Assembly (NCBI GenBank): GCA_905182985.1
Contig: CAJJDN010000045.1
Span: forward strand, 239,206 to 303,205
Length of the DNA stretch: 64,000 bases
Source: Paramecium sonneborni
Taxonomy: Eukaryota > Ciliophora > Oligohymenophorea > Peniculida > Parameciidae
Direction: 5' to 3'
Of the stretch, positions 50,634 through 62,910 are shown in pieces (positions within the stretch are counted from its first letter, which is position 1; each line of letters starts with the position of its first letter). Under the pieces are notes generated by a model, which did not search any database, was not told the origin of the DNA, and saw only the letters and a list, made by a program, of their open reading frames with translations. A program made the position numbers and the translations under genes.

Positions 50634-51084
50634 ATGAATACAAAGTCATTTGAAGTTTTGATACATTCACAATATGCTTTCCATAGATGTAGATCTGAAG
50701 TGCATAAGTATGAAGATTGCAGATAAACAACTGCTCCAATTCCAAAAGATCCACGTCTTTGTAGAAATACGGCTAGAGAATTGATTGGATGTTATAAAGA
50801 AGCGTATCTGAAAATGCTTTTATAATGATTAGTGAACGTATGCATCCATTATGTTTGGCTCCATTTAATGATGTTAGAGAATGTGTTTTTAAATCTGATG
50901 GAAATATCTTCAATTGTAAGAAAGAATCATAGTAATTCGTTGATTGCCAAATGGATTAAGATAAATATCAAGATTTCTTAGCTGTAATATCATTTAATAC
51001 AATTAGCTTTCAACAGATAAATAAAAAGAAGCTTTATAATTTGATTTCTTCAACTACAGAGGACATTTTGACAAGTATAGTTGA
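50634..51084 (+). CDS. NDUFA8-like protein with four CX9C motifs
   Basis: ATG 50634-50636 to TGA 51082-51084 with introns 50804-50832 and 50985-51007 gives 132 residues. Four CX9C motifs are exact: CRSEVHKYEDC, CRNTARELIGC, CLAPFNDVREC and CKKESQQFVDC. Two twin-CX9C helical hairpins in tandem are the hallmark of NDUFA8 (PGIV), a complex I subunit folded in the mitochondrial intermembrane space by the Mia40 route. No cleavable presequence is seen, as usual for such proteins. The second intron could be read through, but splicing gives the better end (FNYRGHFDKYS). Confidence 0.85.
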
Positions 51085-51147
51085 AGTAGCAGTGATTTAT
51101 AAATATAAAAAGACATAATAATATTAATAATATCGATTATTTATTAA

Positions 51148-52030
51148 ATGACTGAGTAATACCCCTTAAATCAACCACAATATTAAGATAAGAATAGAAA
51201 TCAATATCAAAAGAATTAAAATCAAACAAATTCAAATCTAAATTATTCTTATTACAAATAATCATCCAATTTTAGGTAGCCTTTTAAGTAAAATCATTTC
51301 CCATATTAAATAGTAAAAATCAAAATCATGATAGACAAACCAACCTTAACTACTCATATAATTATAACAATAATAGACGAAATAATTATAGATACTCTTA
51401 GAAATAAAGAGATTATCACTATTAAACATAACCTGAATCTATTTATTATGATTAAAAGATATCCATCCAATCTGAAAATCAAAATAAATAACTATAAACA
51501 AATGAAGAATTAACCCAATTGATTGATTAAGGTAATCGAGATTCTCAATTCTAAAATCAAATCTAAATTGATAATCAATACATTCAAAATTCAAAACTGC
51601 AAGAAATTAATATATCTGATAAAGCTTAAGTTTCTAGTGATACATAAGAACAAATTAATAAATAGACACTATAATCATAATTATAAATAAGTACATCCAT
51701 AGTTTAGACTTAAGACCAAGGCACTCAAGAAAATTAAAAATCATAGAATAATGAAAAAGTTTAATCTATTTCTAAATTAAATACAGAAAAAAACGTTTCA
51801 CTATAGAACAATCAAAATCAAGAAACTCTCTGCATATAATAATAATTGATTTAATAAAAATAAATACCATTATTAGTATAATTTTTGATTCTACCTAATG
51901 ACACTACTTCAGAACCATAATTGATCCCATTAACATTAGTAATTATTAAAGTAATTATCTATAGTAAAACTTAACATAAATTTATGAGTAGTTAAAGCAA
52001 TTAATTTAACATGATTAACAATAAAATTGA
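51148..52030 (+). CDS. Gln/Asn-rich low-complexity protein
   Basis: ATG 51148-51150 to TGA 52028-52030 with introns 51288-51313 and 51939-51964 gives 276 residues. The N-terminus is Gln/Asn/Tyr-rich with Arg (NYSYNYNNNRRNNYRYS), prion-like in make-up. The rest is Gln/Ser-rich (QSENQNKQLQTNEEL), then a short hydrophobic segment (LLVQFLILPND) and a Gln end. No fold is recognised; an RNA-granule type role is only suggested by composition. It starts 63 bp after the NDUFA8-like stop. Confidence 0.7.
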
Positions 52031-52113
52031 GATTAAAATAGTGTTTGTGCATATAAATATTATAATATCATAAACTATTAAATTTCATATATTCTGGTTT
52101 TACATAAAATAAT

Positions 52114-53674
52114 TCACAAATCAGATTTGCTTCTGTTTTATTCTGTAACTGTAAGCTAAACTTTTTATTTTATAAAAGCAGATAGATTCTCTTTACTAAA
52201 CTCTTGATCAAAATTTAATGGATTAGATGTCACTTTTGGAATATATAATTTAAACCCTGGATAATTCTCTATCTTCACACTATCCAAATCATTATAGGAT
52301 AAATCTATTTAAGCCAATACTAAATTATCATTATTTTTCAATTCCTAAGCTAAATCTTCAAATTCTGGTTCATAACTATGTATACCATTCATATATTACC
52401 ATTTACTATTCGATGTTTGACAAAACTATACTAAAATATGTTTTTTGGAATTCAAAACTAATTCATCAAATGTATCACCTACTACTTTCAGAACATTTGT
52501 TGATTAAGTAGGTATTGGTTAAGATTTTTATTTTCTTTGAATTTTACCATTATTGGCTCCATAAACAAATCTCATAACATTTTCAACAGTTATTTATCCT
52601 TCTAATTTATAAACTTCATTTGTAGTCTTATAATAATACACTGAAGGGAATGTTGGATTATTTATAAACAAATGACCTAAGACTTAATTCAACATATAAT
52701 TATCAGAAAAAACAGATACAACAGTTATTCTTTTTTTAATGTTTGGAGCAATCAATTTTAAGACTTCTTTTGTCTCTTAACTTTATTGATTCCAAAATAG
52801 AATTAAAGCAGGTGTATTTTTATTAAAAATATTTGTGTAACTTTTATTTTCTAATTCTTCGAATGATGGAGTTGAATTTTCATATAAAAAATCAGTTAAT
52901 TTTTGTAAAGTTATTTAATCTGTAAATTCTTTTCTTCTTTCTTCAAATGTTCTAAATAAAACTATTTATCCTTCATCTACATCATACAATTTCTATTAAC
53001 ATTATTTTAATATATTACTCTTGCATAAGCAGAAGTTGTGTAACCAAATTTCAAATTAGGGAATATTTTGGCAGCTAATGAATAAATCTACAATTCTGGT
53101 TATTATTAATCTTTAACAAAATATAATAAACTCAAACTATTATCACTTAAAAACTAAATAGAAATAATAAATTTATTTTATACCTTGTAAACATCATCAA
53201 TTTCATCAACTCTTACTAATTTATCCTCTAAAGCTTAAGTTACAAAATTCATTAATCCATTAGCACTTCTATCACCATTATAAGGTACTGCATGTCCTTT
53301 AATGAGTAATATTATGGTTGGGAAACTTGATACTTTGTATCTATTTTCAAATTAAATTATTAAACTTGTTCATAGCTTATTTTTCCTGATCTCCACCATT
53401 TAATTTGGCAACAACGAAAGATTGACCAGCTTCTTTCACTTAAGTAGCAAATTGAGAATACTCTGGGGCAAATTATTTGCAATGACCACACCTATAATGA
53501 GAGGTAAAATATCAATTTAAACCACGAAGCGTAAAATTCGACCAATAAGTAATCAAATTGCTTGATAGCAGCATTTATAGTATTATCATTTAGTACTAAC
53601 ACATCTCCATCATAGGGAAATGTGTATCCAAATGCTGATAATCCAATCAAACAAAGTATTAAAAACTTTAACAT
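52114..53674 (-). CDS. Protein disulfide isomerase with one active CGHC site
   Basis: ATG 53672-53674 to TGA 52114-52116 with introns 53492-53522, 53341-53365, 53154-53183 and 52993-53018 gives 482 residues. A signal peptide (MLKFLILCLIGLSAFGYT) leads into thioredoxin domain a, with the active site WCGHC formed across the first intron (EFYASW-CGHCKQFAPE). Two middle thioredoxin-like domains follow. The last domain keeps the fold (NVLKVVGDTFDELVL, YPGFKLYIP) but its CxxC place reads VQFCQTSNSKW, so it is inactive. The C-terminus is KSDL, a possible KDEL-like ER retrieval signal. It acts in oxidative folding in the ER lumen. Confidence 0.9.
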
Positions 53675-53742
53675 AATTAAATATATATATAAATTTTTAG
53701 ATCCATATATTTATTTATTTATTTTTGTTATTGCTGCTTGAA

Positions 53743-55095
53743 ATGCAATATAATTTGAATATATAAATACTACCATAAGCATTAGGAATAAGCAGTTTTC
53801 TCTTAGTTTGGATTATTAACATACTTTTTCAGATTTATTCAATTTTATATTGGAGTAACATTAATTAAAGTTATTGTTATCATAATCTTAGAATTAAAAA
53901 TAGAAATTTTGTTACATGGGCAGTTAAAGATTAATCAATAGGATTTCTTAATTATAGATAAGAAACTAAAATAATAGAAATTTTAGGAACGATTCGTTCA
54001 TCCTTTTTTAATATTTATTCAAACAAGGAACTAATATCTAAATCATAGAGTTTAGCAATTTAAGGTAATTAATATTTTTATCTTGAGAAACTCAATAATA
54101 AGGATTATCATTAAAAATCAAAGAAAAACAATAAGTTCATAATAATTTAATGTATATAATAATATATTGATCATTATTTAGAGAGTTACATTTAAAGATT
54201 GATAATAAAGTAAATTATACTATTAAACACGAACTAGATTTATTAGTTTTTGATTTAATATCTATTATTTAGGGAATGTATGATAAAAAGTATACATAAT
54301 AAATACTTTAATAGTTATCAAATTTAACATGGATAAAATATTTTAAATTAAATTGATCCAAATCTTAAATTATAAGATATTGGAATTTTAAATCAAGCAT
54401 TCTTAACCTGATGAAAGTTATAACCTAATAGATTTTTAATTAAAAATTAATTTTAAGGTTCAGAAGAAGAAATTTAAATTACTTTTAACATATCTGATGG
54501 TTCAACGGCTAAATAATTGGTTTTAAAACAAAGTTTAAAATTGAATATAAATCTTTTCTAAGCATCTAATGCAATTTATATATATTTATAATTAACTCAG
54601 TAATTTTACAATAGTAAACTTAGAGAATGAGCTTTTTTCCAATTTATTATTAATGATGAAGAAATAGCAGAGAATTAGACTTTAGAATAATTAGGGGTAT
54701 AATCCAATTAAGAAATAAATGTGAAACAAAGATGGTTTGGAGGATATAAGTAGAAATGTGTTTTTATTATTATTCTTATAATTATTGTGACTTTTAAATT
54801 TTATTATTTTTAATAAAGATTTAATGAAAAAATATCATCAAAGTCTTATTCAAACTATTTTAGATAATTTCTGAATGTAATAAACACTTTTTGTTAAAAG
54901 CATCATCTTAGGTATTAATGTTAATTATATTTGAATTACATTTTTAAATAAAAAGGCTCCCTTAAATAGTTGTGTCTTAGTTTTTGGTATATTATTAAGA
55001 ATTAATTAATGAGAACCTATTATTTAGTAATGATAATATTTAAATGTATTAGTTTATAAGTGGTACTTAAAATTTAAGTAAAGAATATTTATTGA
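53743..55095 (+). pseudogene. Broken gene: ubiquitin-like domain plus membrane helix
   Basis: From ATG 53743-53745, exons joined by introns of about 27, 23, 30 and 25 nt read protein-like sequence (WAVKDQSIGFLNYRQ; KHELDLLVFDLISIIQGMYD; IDPNLKLQDIGILNQ). Then two shifts (PDESYNLIDFQLKINF; GSEEEIQITFNISDG) and an in-frame TGA (KLRE-stop-AFFQF) appear that no intron explains. The C-terminal part is ubiquitin-like and ends NQTLEQLGVQSNQEINVKQR-WFGG, then YKQKCVFIIILIIIVTF, a likely membrane helix. The end at 55093-55095 is the next TGA. Best read as a decaying gene related in its Ubl part to 45992-46779; sequencing errors are possible. Confidence 0.5.
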
Positions 55096-55235
55096 TAAAT
55101 AAGTAGGGGATATGAAAATAAGTAGATTTATGATAAAATTAGCTGACTTAGAGATATAATATAATAATTTATAAAATTAATGTGATTTAAAATAATATTA
55201 AAAGAATTCTAAAATTTATATATATAATTACTGTT

Positions 55236-56876
55236 ATGAAAAGTTTAAATTATCGATTACCTCATTCGAGATAAGATTCTGGATAAATGAACTTAACAAG
55301 ATCTTAATTGGGGCAGGCTTAGTTGGTGACGAATGTGTTAAATAAGTAAGAAAGGGTTGTGAATATTAAGCCGATAGAATGAATAAAATATGGATAGATC
55401 TCCAGCACCAATAGTACACGGTTTACATAAATTGGCAGTACCTTCAAGTTAGCAATCATCAGCAAACCATTCAAAGAAATCATCGATTTCAAAATAGCAA
55501 TAGCCTAAATAGATATCATTTCTTAACTACTTAATTCTGAAGGATAAACCTCAAATGGTTTAAGATGAAGAGAAAGAAAGTTGAATATAAAATATGAAAT
55601 TAGACATAATTGAACCTGTAGTTTAAAAGAATATGTTCAACTTTTAATTTGTGATTGGAATAGGTGGATTTGGAAAGGTTTGGAAGGTTGAATACAAAAA
55701 AAATGGATAAATATACGCTATGAAAGAGATGTCAAAAGCACTGTATTGATTACTTCATAATAATTAAGTATAATAGCCAAAAAAAGCGTGAATTCTGTAA
55801 TGAATGAGAGAAACATCTTGAGTAATCTTAAGCATCCGTAAATAGTGAATTAAATATAGATTTTTAGTGAATATCTATTATGCATTCTAAGACCGAGAGA
55901 ACTTATTCCTTGTTCTAGATTACATGTAAGGAGGAGATTTGAGATATCATGTAGGTAAAATGAGAAGATTTACAGAGGATTAGACAAGTATATATATAGA
56001 TAATAAGCAGGATTCTTTATGGCTTGTATTTTTTTAGGATTAGAATATATGCATTCTAAGAATAGTATTCATAGAGATATTAAACCAGAGAATTTAGTAC
56101 TTGATAAATATGGTAGAATGAATATTTATATTTTTATAGGTTATGTCAGAATTACAGATTTGGGAATAGCTAGAAATCTTAGACCTGATAATTCTTAAGA
56201 TACTTCAGGTACTCCTGGTTATATGGGTATGTAAAAAAAATAAAGTTTTTTAGCACCAGAAGTTATGTGTAGATAAAATCATTCTTTTGCTGTAGATTAT
56301 TTTGCCTTAGGAGTTATAGGATATGAATTTATGTTAGGAAAAGTAATTCTATTATTAAAATTCTTAGAGACCATATACAGGTAGATCAAGAAAGGAAATT
56401 AGGGATCAAATTTTAGCTAAATAGGTTTAAATTAAAAGATCAGAAATACCTGATAATTGGTCATTAGAATCAGCAGATTTTATTAATAGAGTATATTTAC
56501 TATTAATTATAATCTAGTTAATACAAAGAAAACCTGCTAATAGATTAGGTTTTAATGGACCTCAAGAATTAAGATAACATTCATGGTTCAAAAATTTTCC
56601 ATGGTAAAAATTAATGAATAAAGAATTAAAATCACCTTATGTTCCTAATGTATAAAAATTATATTTATTTTTAGCAAAATGAAGATAATTTTGATGCTCG
56701 TTAAATATCTATTGAAGATGAAGAAAATAATGAATTAATTTAATAAAATTCTATCATGTTAAGAAGAAATTCAATCTAATGTAAATTATATTAATTATAG
56801 ATATATAGCTTAATTTTCAGGTTATGAGATGGATAATTTTAGTGAAAAATAAAATACATAGTTTAATAATTTTTGA
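55236..56876 (+). CDS. AGC-type serine/threonine protein kinase
   Basis: ATG 55236-55238 to TGA 56874-56876 with eleven introns (55346-55370, 55580-55603, 55743-55768, 55838-55859, 55988-56010, 56113-56139, 56227-56253, 56343-56367, 56491-56517, 56650-56674, 56781-56808) gives 453 residues. After a Ser/Gln-rich N-terminus: Gly loop GIGGFGKVWKV, Lys in IYAMKEM, alpha-C NERNILSNLKHPFLVN, HRDIKPENLVLD, metal site ITDLGIAR (DLG for DFG), then GTPGYMAPEVM and NRLGFNG. The PYTGRSRKEIRDQILAK block suits a ciliate AGC kinase related to STK32/YANK. The C-tail has RRNS, a possible phosphosite. Target unknown. Confidence 0.92.
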
Positions 56877-57025
56877 TAGTTATGAAAAATCATTAATTTA
56901 AATATATACATTACTATTCATTCTCTATTTATTGATTCTTAAAGTTCTAATTCTGAATTATGCAAATCAAAGTATGTAATAAGCTTTTAAAATTGAATAA
57001 TTAAAAAAATAATTTATAAATACAA

Positions 57026-60000
57026 ATGTCATTAAGTTTAAGTGATTTCATCAATCAATCATTGGATAAAATAAAAAAAGCAATTACTAAAAAATAGTTT
57101 GAATTGAAATAATCAATTGAAGAGGTCTAATGTAATTTATAATAGTTATTAAAAAGAGCTTAAAGATTGTTTTGATGCTAATCATTTAATAAAAGTGTAT
57201 TAATAATGCATAGAATCAAAATAGGTAAAATTGATAGAGTTTGCATTGTTTGATTTAAAAGTATTAAATGTATTAAGAATAGAATTTAGTAGAATAAGGT
57301 TTTATAGCTGGAGAATAATAATTAGGAGATAAAAGGGCAATAGAAGTGATTTTAGATATAGTTATCTCATGTCAATAGGAAAAAGAGGAAACAGTGTAAA
57401 TACATATGATTAAAACAATACAAGCAATTATGACTAATAGAAAACTTCATATATATGGAGAATAGACAACTAAAGTATTTTAATTGTTAATCAATTTACA
57501 TTCAGGTATATGAATTATTAAACTTTTAGTTTCTAAAATTTCAATTATAGTAAATACTAGTAAAGAAGCATGTTAGAAAATAGTCAGTACATATTTCTAA
57601 AGATTGGAAGATTTTGGAATTTTAACAGAAGAAGAATTTCAATAAGCAATTTAGAAATAAGGAAATCAAGGATCATTGGTATTAGGTAAATGTAGAGCAA
57701 TGGTTAATGCTGAATAATATATGAGATCACTTATGACATCATTAGTGGATGAAGTTTAGATATATACAGAAAGAAAATAAATATATGATAGACAATTAGA
57801 AGATCTAAGTTAAATGAAAGTTATTGATTTAAATTTACATGAACCTAATTTACGTAATGTAACAGTTGAAAAAAACTAGATCTAAGTTTAAGTTACCAAT
57901 GAACAAAATATAAAAAATGGAAAATTTGGATGGTGTGTAGTATGTAGAAAATAAGCATCACAATATTGTAAAGACACTAAAGTAGCTGTTTGTAGTAAGG
58001 AATGCAAATTCATACATCTCAATTAGATGTCCAATTTCTCTTAATGTTATCAACATTCCAATAATAGTGAATTATACTGTAAAGATGCTTTTGATATTAT
58101 GGACATGTTATGCTAATTAAGTTAAAAAGACAATATGAATCCATAATTACACTAAATTATTATTAAGTGTAAAATCCTTTCACTTGAATTAATCTATGAA
58201 GCCTTAGTATAAAGTGATACTATTTTATAAAATAAGCCAAAATTAATTTAAATCTTAAAAGAATAATTATTAGAATCTCTTTTAAAGAACTCTCTCTCCA
58301 CAGAGAAACAACTACTTATTTTGACTCTTAATATCTTTATACAATTAATTTGGAAGGTAAGAAGTCATCTTAAAAAAGAATTAGAAGCCTTAATTGAAAA
58401 TGTTTATTTTAAATTTTTAGATAGTAGCAACAGTTCCTTTGATCATAAATAATATACACTTAAAGTTTTTAATAAAATTATGACCAAACCAAAAGTTGTT
58501 ATCGAAATCTTTGTTAATTATGATTGTTCATTAGGATAAAACAATCTTCTTAAAAAGATTTTAGATATGTAATGCAGAATCATCTAAGGTAGATTTAGTA
58601 AATAAGAATTTTAAGCTTCAATTTCTTAAAATTAAGAAACATACTTAAAATCCTTATGTTTAGATAACTATTATGGTTATATCAAATGTCTTAAAGAATT
58701 TTGTGAATAGAATGAAGATCAATAAAATTTTATATAAGTCTAATAACTTGAAGATTAAGAAGATACAACCATTCAATAATAATAATTATCACAAGATCCA
58801 TTAGAGAAATAAAAATAAATGAAATTAGAAATGAATAAAGCAGTAGACAAGTTTAATTTCAAACCTGAACATTGTATAAAACATTTAATTGCTTGTTAAT
58901 TTATGGAAACTAGAGATGCTAAATTATTTGCTTAATTTCTATGGGAAAATCGAGATTTAAACAAAGATAAATTAGGTGAATTATTTGGTTGTTCAAGTGA
59001 ATTCAATTAATAAGTATTTCAACAATATATTGATTTTATGAATTTTAAGGATTTATAAATAGATGAAGGTTTAAGATATATGCTTGAATTTTTCACATTA
59101 CCTGGAGAATCTTAATAAATTGATAGAATTATGGAAAAGTTTGCCTCTAAATATTGTATAGATAATCCTGGAATTTATTAATCTGCTTAAGCTGCTTATA
59201 CACTTTCCTATTTATTAATGATGTTATAAACAGATTTACATAATGAAAAAAACTTAGATAAAATGACAGTTCCTTAATTTATTAATTTAGCAAAAGGTAT
59301 TAATGATGGCGAGAATCTTGCATAAGATTTATTACTTGGATTTTATTAAAGAATCTAAAAAACACCTCTTGCTTTACATGCTAAAGAATAAGCTAAGAGA
59401 GCACTAGAATAGGCTAATTAAGTAGATTAAAGAAAGAGACATGCAATGTTGGCAAAAGAAGCTGAAGAATCATTAAAAAAATGGTTTAAAGAACATTCAA
59501 ATTAAGATGCTTATTTTTATGCTAATTCAATTGATCATGTTAAATCATTATTATAATAAACTTGGAGTGCTATTTTTGCTTCAATTAGTGTATTTTTAGA
59601 ATAGACTGAAGATTAACAATAAATTTAGTTATGTTTTGAAACTATTCAATCTTTCATTTAATTGATGGGTAGATTTGACTTAGATGAAGAAAAAGATACT
59701 TTCATTAGTTTCTTATAAAGGTATTGTACAGGTATCCCAAATTCATATAGATAAATATTGGGTGTTTAAGCCTTAATAAAAACAACTATCTAATCTGGGT
59801 AATATTTACGTAAAAGTTGGAAAATTGCTTTACAATTAGTTTCAAAGTTAGAAACTTTGCATTAAGTTGTTAAAAAAATAAAAGTGGACAGTCCTTAAAA
59901 GGAAAGTTATAATTAAGAAGATATTCAAAATATTGAAAGATTATTTTAATCTATATCATATGATTAAATTGATAAGATATTCAATTTATCTATTAATTTA

Positions 60001-61970
60001 GATTCAAATTCAATTTTAGAATTTATTAGAGCCTTGTGTGAATTATCAAAAGAAGAAATAAAACAAAATAGAACATTTTTATTAAGCAGAATGATTGAAG
60101 TTGCTGATTTTAACATGAATAGAATTAAAATTATTTGGTCAAAAATGTGGGAAATAATGAGAGAACATTTTTTAGAAGTTGGATGCCATAAAAATGTTGA
60201 TTTAGCAATTTATGCTATAGATTAATTAAAATAACTTAGTTGCAAGTTTTTACAATAGCCTGAATTAGCAAATTATCATTTCTAAAAGGAATTTCTAATG
60301 CCTTTTGAATAGATTTTCAGTCATAGTCAAGCTCAATAATAATATAAAATTTAATTAAGAGAATATTTATTATCATGCATGTGTATGATAACTAATGTTT
60401 GTTTTAATTCATTAAAAAGTGGGTGGAAAATTATTATGAGTATTGTAAATTAAGCTCTTTAAGAAGATTAATAATAACTTATAAGATTATGTGTTTAGAT
60501 AACTGATAAAATAATGGAAGATGTTAATAATTAATAAGTTAATCAAGAAATTTATATGGAATTAATTTAAGCATTAATAAAATTAACTAAAAATAAAGAC
60601 ATAAACATAGTTGATAATGCTATTAAATAATTAAAATCATTAGTTGATCATATAGCTTTAATAAAAAAAAATGATAATAAATTCTTGGATTCTTTGTGGA
60701 TTCCTGTCTTGTCATCATTATCTATTTTATATAGTGATGAGAGAGTTGCTGTTTAATAATTAAGTGCTTAAACTCTATTTGATTTACTTTAAAAACATGG
60801 CGTTAATTAATCTAATGAATTTTGGAAAATGATATTGAGAGGAGTTATAAGACCATTATTCGATGAAATACAATTTTCAAAATTATAATATACAAAATAA
60901 TAATAATAATCCAAGAAATATATTAATTCAACATGCAAAATCACCTTTTAATTATTTACAGATTTGGTAATATCGCATATTTAATAAATGTAACTTTGTT
61001 TGAATGATTTAATTGAAATATATATTCAATTGGTTTTATAAACTCAAGATGTAAAAATTAATATTATTTATAGCACATTTCTATCTTATGTCTTTAATCA
61101 CTAAAAAAGATAATATAAAATGCTGGTTAGTCATTTAAAGAAGATAATTGGAATATGTTAATAGAATAGATTCAACATTTATTATAACAATGTTCTCCAA
61201 CAGAATTATTTGAGGCATTTAATTTAGATGAAGATTTTTAAAAACCTTTAGAAGAACTATTAAAGGAAGAGATAAAACCAAAAAAATTGAGTTTTAAAAT
61301 AAATTCATCAGAATGTTCATCGAAATAATCAATTCAAGAAAAATGTTTGGAAATTTTAGAAGTTTAAGTGACTTAATTTAAAGATTAGATAACTTAACAA
61401 AATAAATAAATAATTTTGTAAGTGTTTTAGGAATAGTATTAAAAATGTAGAAAATTTAACACTAATTTATATATGAGATATTTTTTAGAATAATGGACTG
61501 GATAATGGAATTCTGTAAAGAGAAATTCTTAAGATTTTGATGATTTAGATAACAATTTCACAAGTTAAAGCAAACAGTTAAATTTTATAAATATTGAATT
61601 TTTATCAGCTAAAGTGATAGTTTCTCTGAGTAATGACCCTTTGTCTTTTATTGAATCATTAATATAAAGATTTCTTGATGCTTATCATGGATTTTCATAA
61701 CCATTGCATAGATAAGATACATTAAATGGTAATTTAGAATAATTAAGACATCTTGAATCTTAAATTGTCATTAGTAGATTTCATATATTATTTATGGAAA
61801 CTGTATTCCCATAATTAAAATAGAATTTGAAATCCAAAGTTGTTAGCAAATGGCTTATTTAATTATTAAAAGCTGGACTCAATGTTTCAGGGGTTGAAAA
61901 TAAAGAATACAATTAAGTTTTAGTATAATTATTGGAGGAAATTATAAATTGTGAGAATAATGTATTTTGA
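57026..61970 (+). CDS. BIG-type Sec7-domain ArfGEF with HIT-type zinc finger
   Basis: ATG 57026-57028 to TGA 61968-61970 with introns 57132-57156, 57261-57282, 57506-57529 and 61051-61073 gives exactly 1,616 residues. The N-terminal DCB/HUS region includes VNYDCSLGQNNLLKK, the HUS box. Within it, at about residues 280-310, lies WCVVCRKQASQYC with VAVCSKECKFIH, a HIT/MYND-like zinc finger. The Sec7 domain spans about 580-760 (KPEHCIKHLIACQF, FTLPGESQQIDRIMEKF with the catalytic Glu, YLLMMLQTDLHNE). Long helical HDS-like repeats follow, as in BIG1/2 and yeast Sec7. Such proteins load GTP on Arf at the trans-Golgi. Confidence 0.92.
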
Positions 61971-62000
61971 ATCTATGACATCTAATTTATAATTAAAATA

Positions 62001-62910
62001 TCATTTTTTCATAAAAAATGAACTCAAACTTTTGATTAAACCACTTTATTATTCTTATTGTAATTAGGCTGATGGTTATGTTTCCTATTTTCTAGTTTAT
62101 TATTATTAAGAATGAAGGTATCTATAAAAAGGATCATTAATTATATTACTTAATTGCTCTCAATATTTATTTATATTCTGTAGATTAATAAACTTCTGTT
62201 ATCTTTTAATTTGACTATTTGTATGTTAACTAAAAATGATCTTCCTTATTTCTATCTGGTACTAAATCTGTAATGTCTGACACATTTACACAAACTTTAT
62301 CTTTGGTATTTTCGATCTCAATCACAAATTATTCAAATATATTTTTTCGAATAATAATCTATGTATATGCATATTATTTTATACTAAACAAGGTAAATTC
62401 ATTAAACCAACCTTTTAAACTCTATATTGTTGAATTTAATCTCCAATTGGTTTTGGCTGAACTGTTGGTGTTGGTGCTGCAGGTTAAGGAGCTGGTTTAT
62501 TTTATTCTTAAATAAGAGTCTATTGCAATTCCTTGTAGTCATTCTATAATTGTCGATACATTTTTTCTTTTTGACTTAATTCCATTTCTTTTTATTGAAT
62601 TTTTTAATCATAAGCATCTATTTAATGTTTTAAGGTTTTCCTTAATTATTCTTTCTCTCTTTGGAAATATATTGAAATTGTACTCATTTAGTCTCTTCAC
62701 TTAAGCAGTCAAATCTTAAAGATCTTTCTTGCTTTAGTCTCTGCTAATATTACTTCTTGGAGTTGATTATTTGAATGTATTGAAAAAGCTGCTTTAATCA
62801 TTTATTCTCGAACAGTCATTTCTTAATGTTTCTCTGTTATGCAATTAAGCTTAGAGAACTTTTATCTATTCTACAAGCAACTGATTTTCTTTTTGCAGAT
62901 CATTTTCCAT
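62001..62910 (-). CDS. Coiled-coil protein with Pro linker and small C-terminal domain
   Basis: ATG 62908-62910 to TGA 62001-62003 with introns 62659-62683, 62359-62384 and 62157-62193 (37 nt) gives 273 residues. The first 120 residues are coiled coil (NDLQKENQLLVEQIKVLQAQ, KEQLRKTLKHQIDAYDQKIQ). A Pro/Ala linker (PAPQPAAPTPTVQPKP) leads to a folded end: QYRVQKVGLMNLPC, IIIRKNIFEQFVIEIEN, DKVCVNVSDITDLVPDRNKE. The Gln/Arg tail ends SLSSFFMKK. No family recognised. It converges on the Sec7 gene, with 30 bp between stops. Confidence 0.8.

Noticed and set aside
53743..55095. TGA as tryptophan or selenocysteine in the broken Ubl gene
   Set aside because: The same gene also has frame shifts, and TGA is the consistent stop in all intact genes here; decay or error is simpler.
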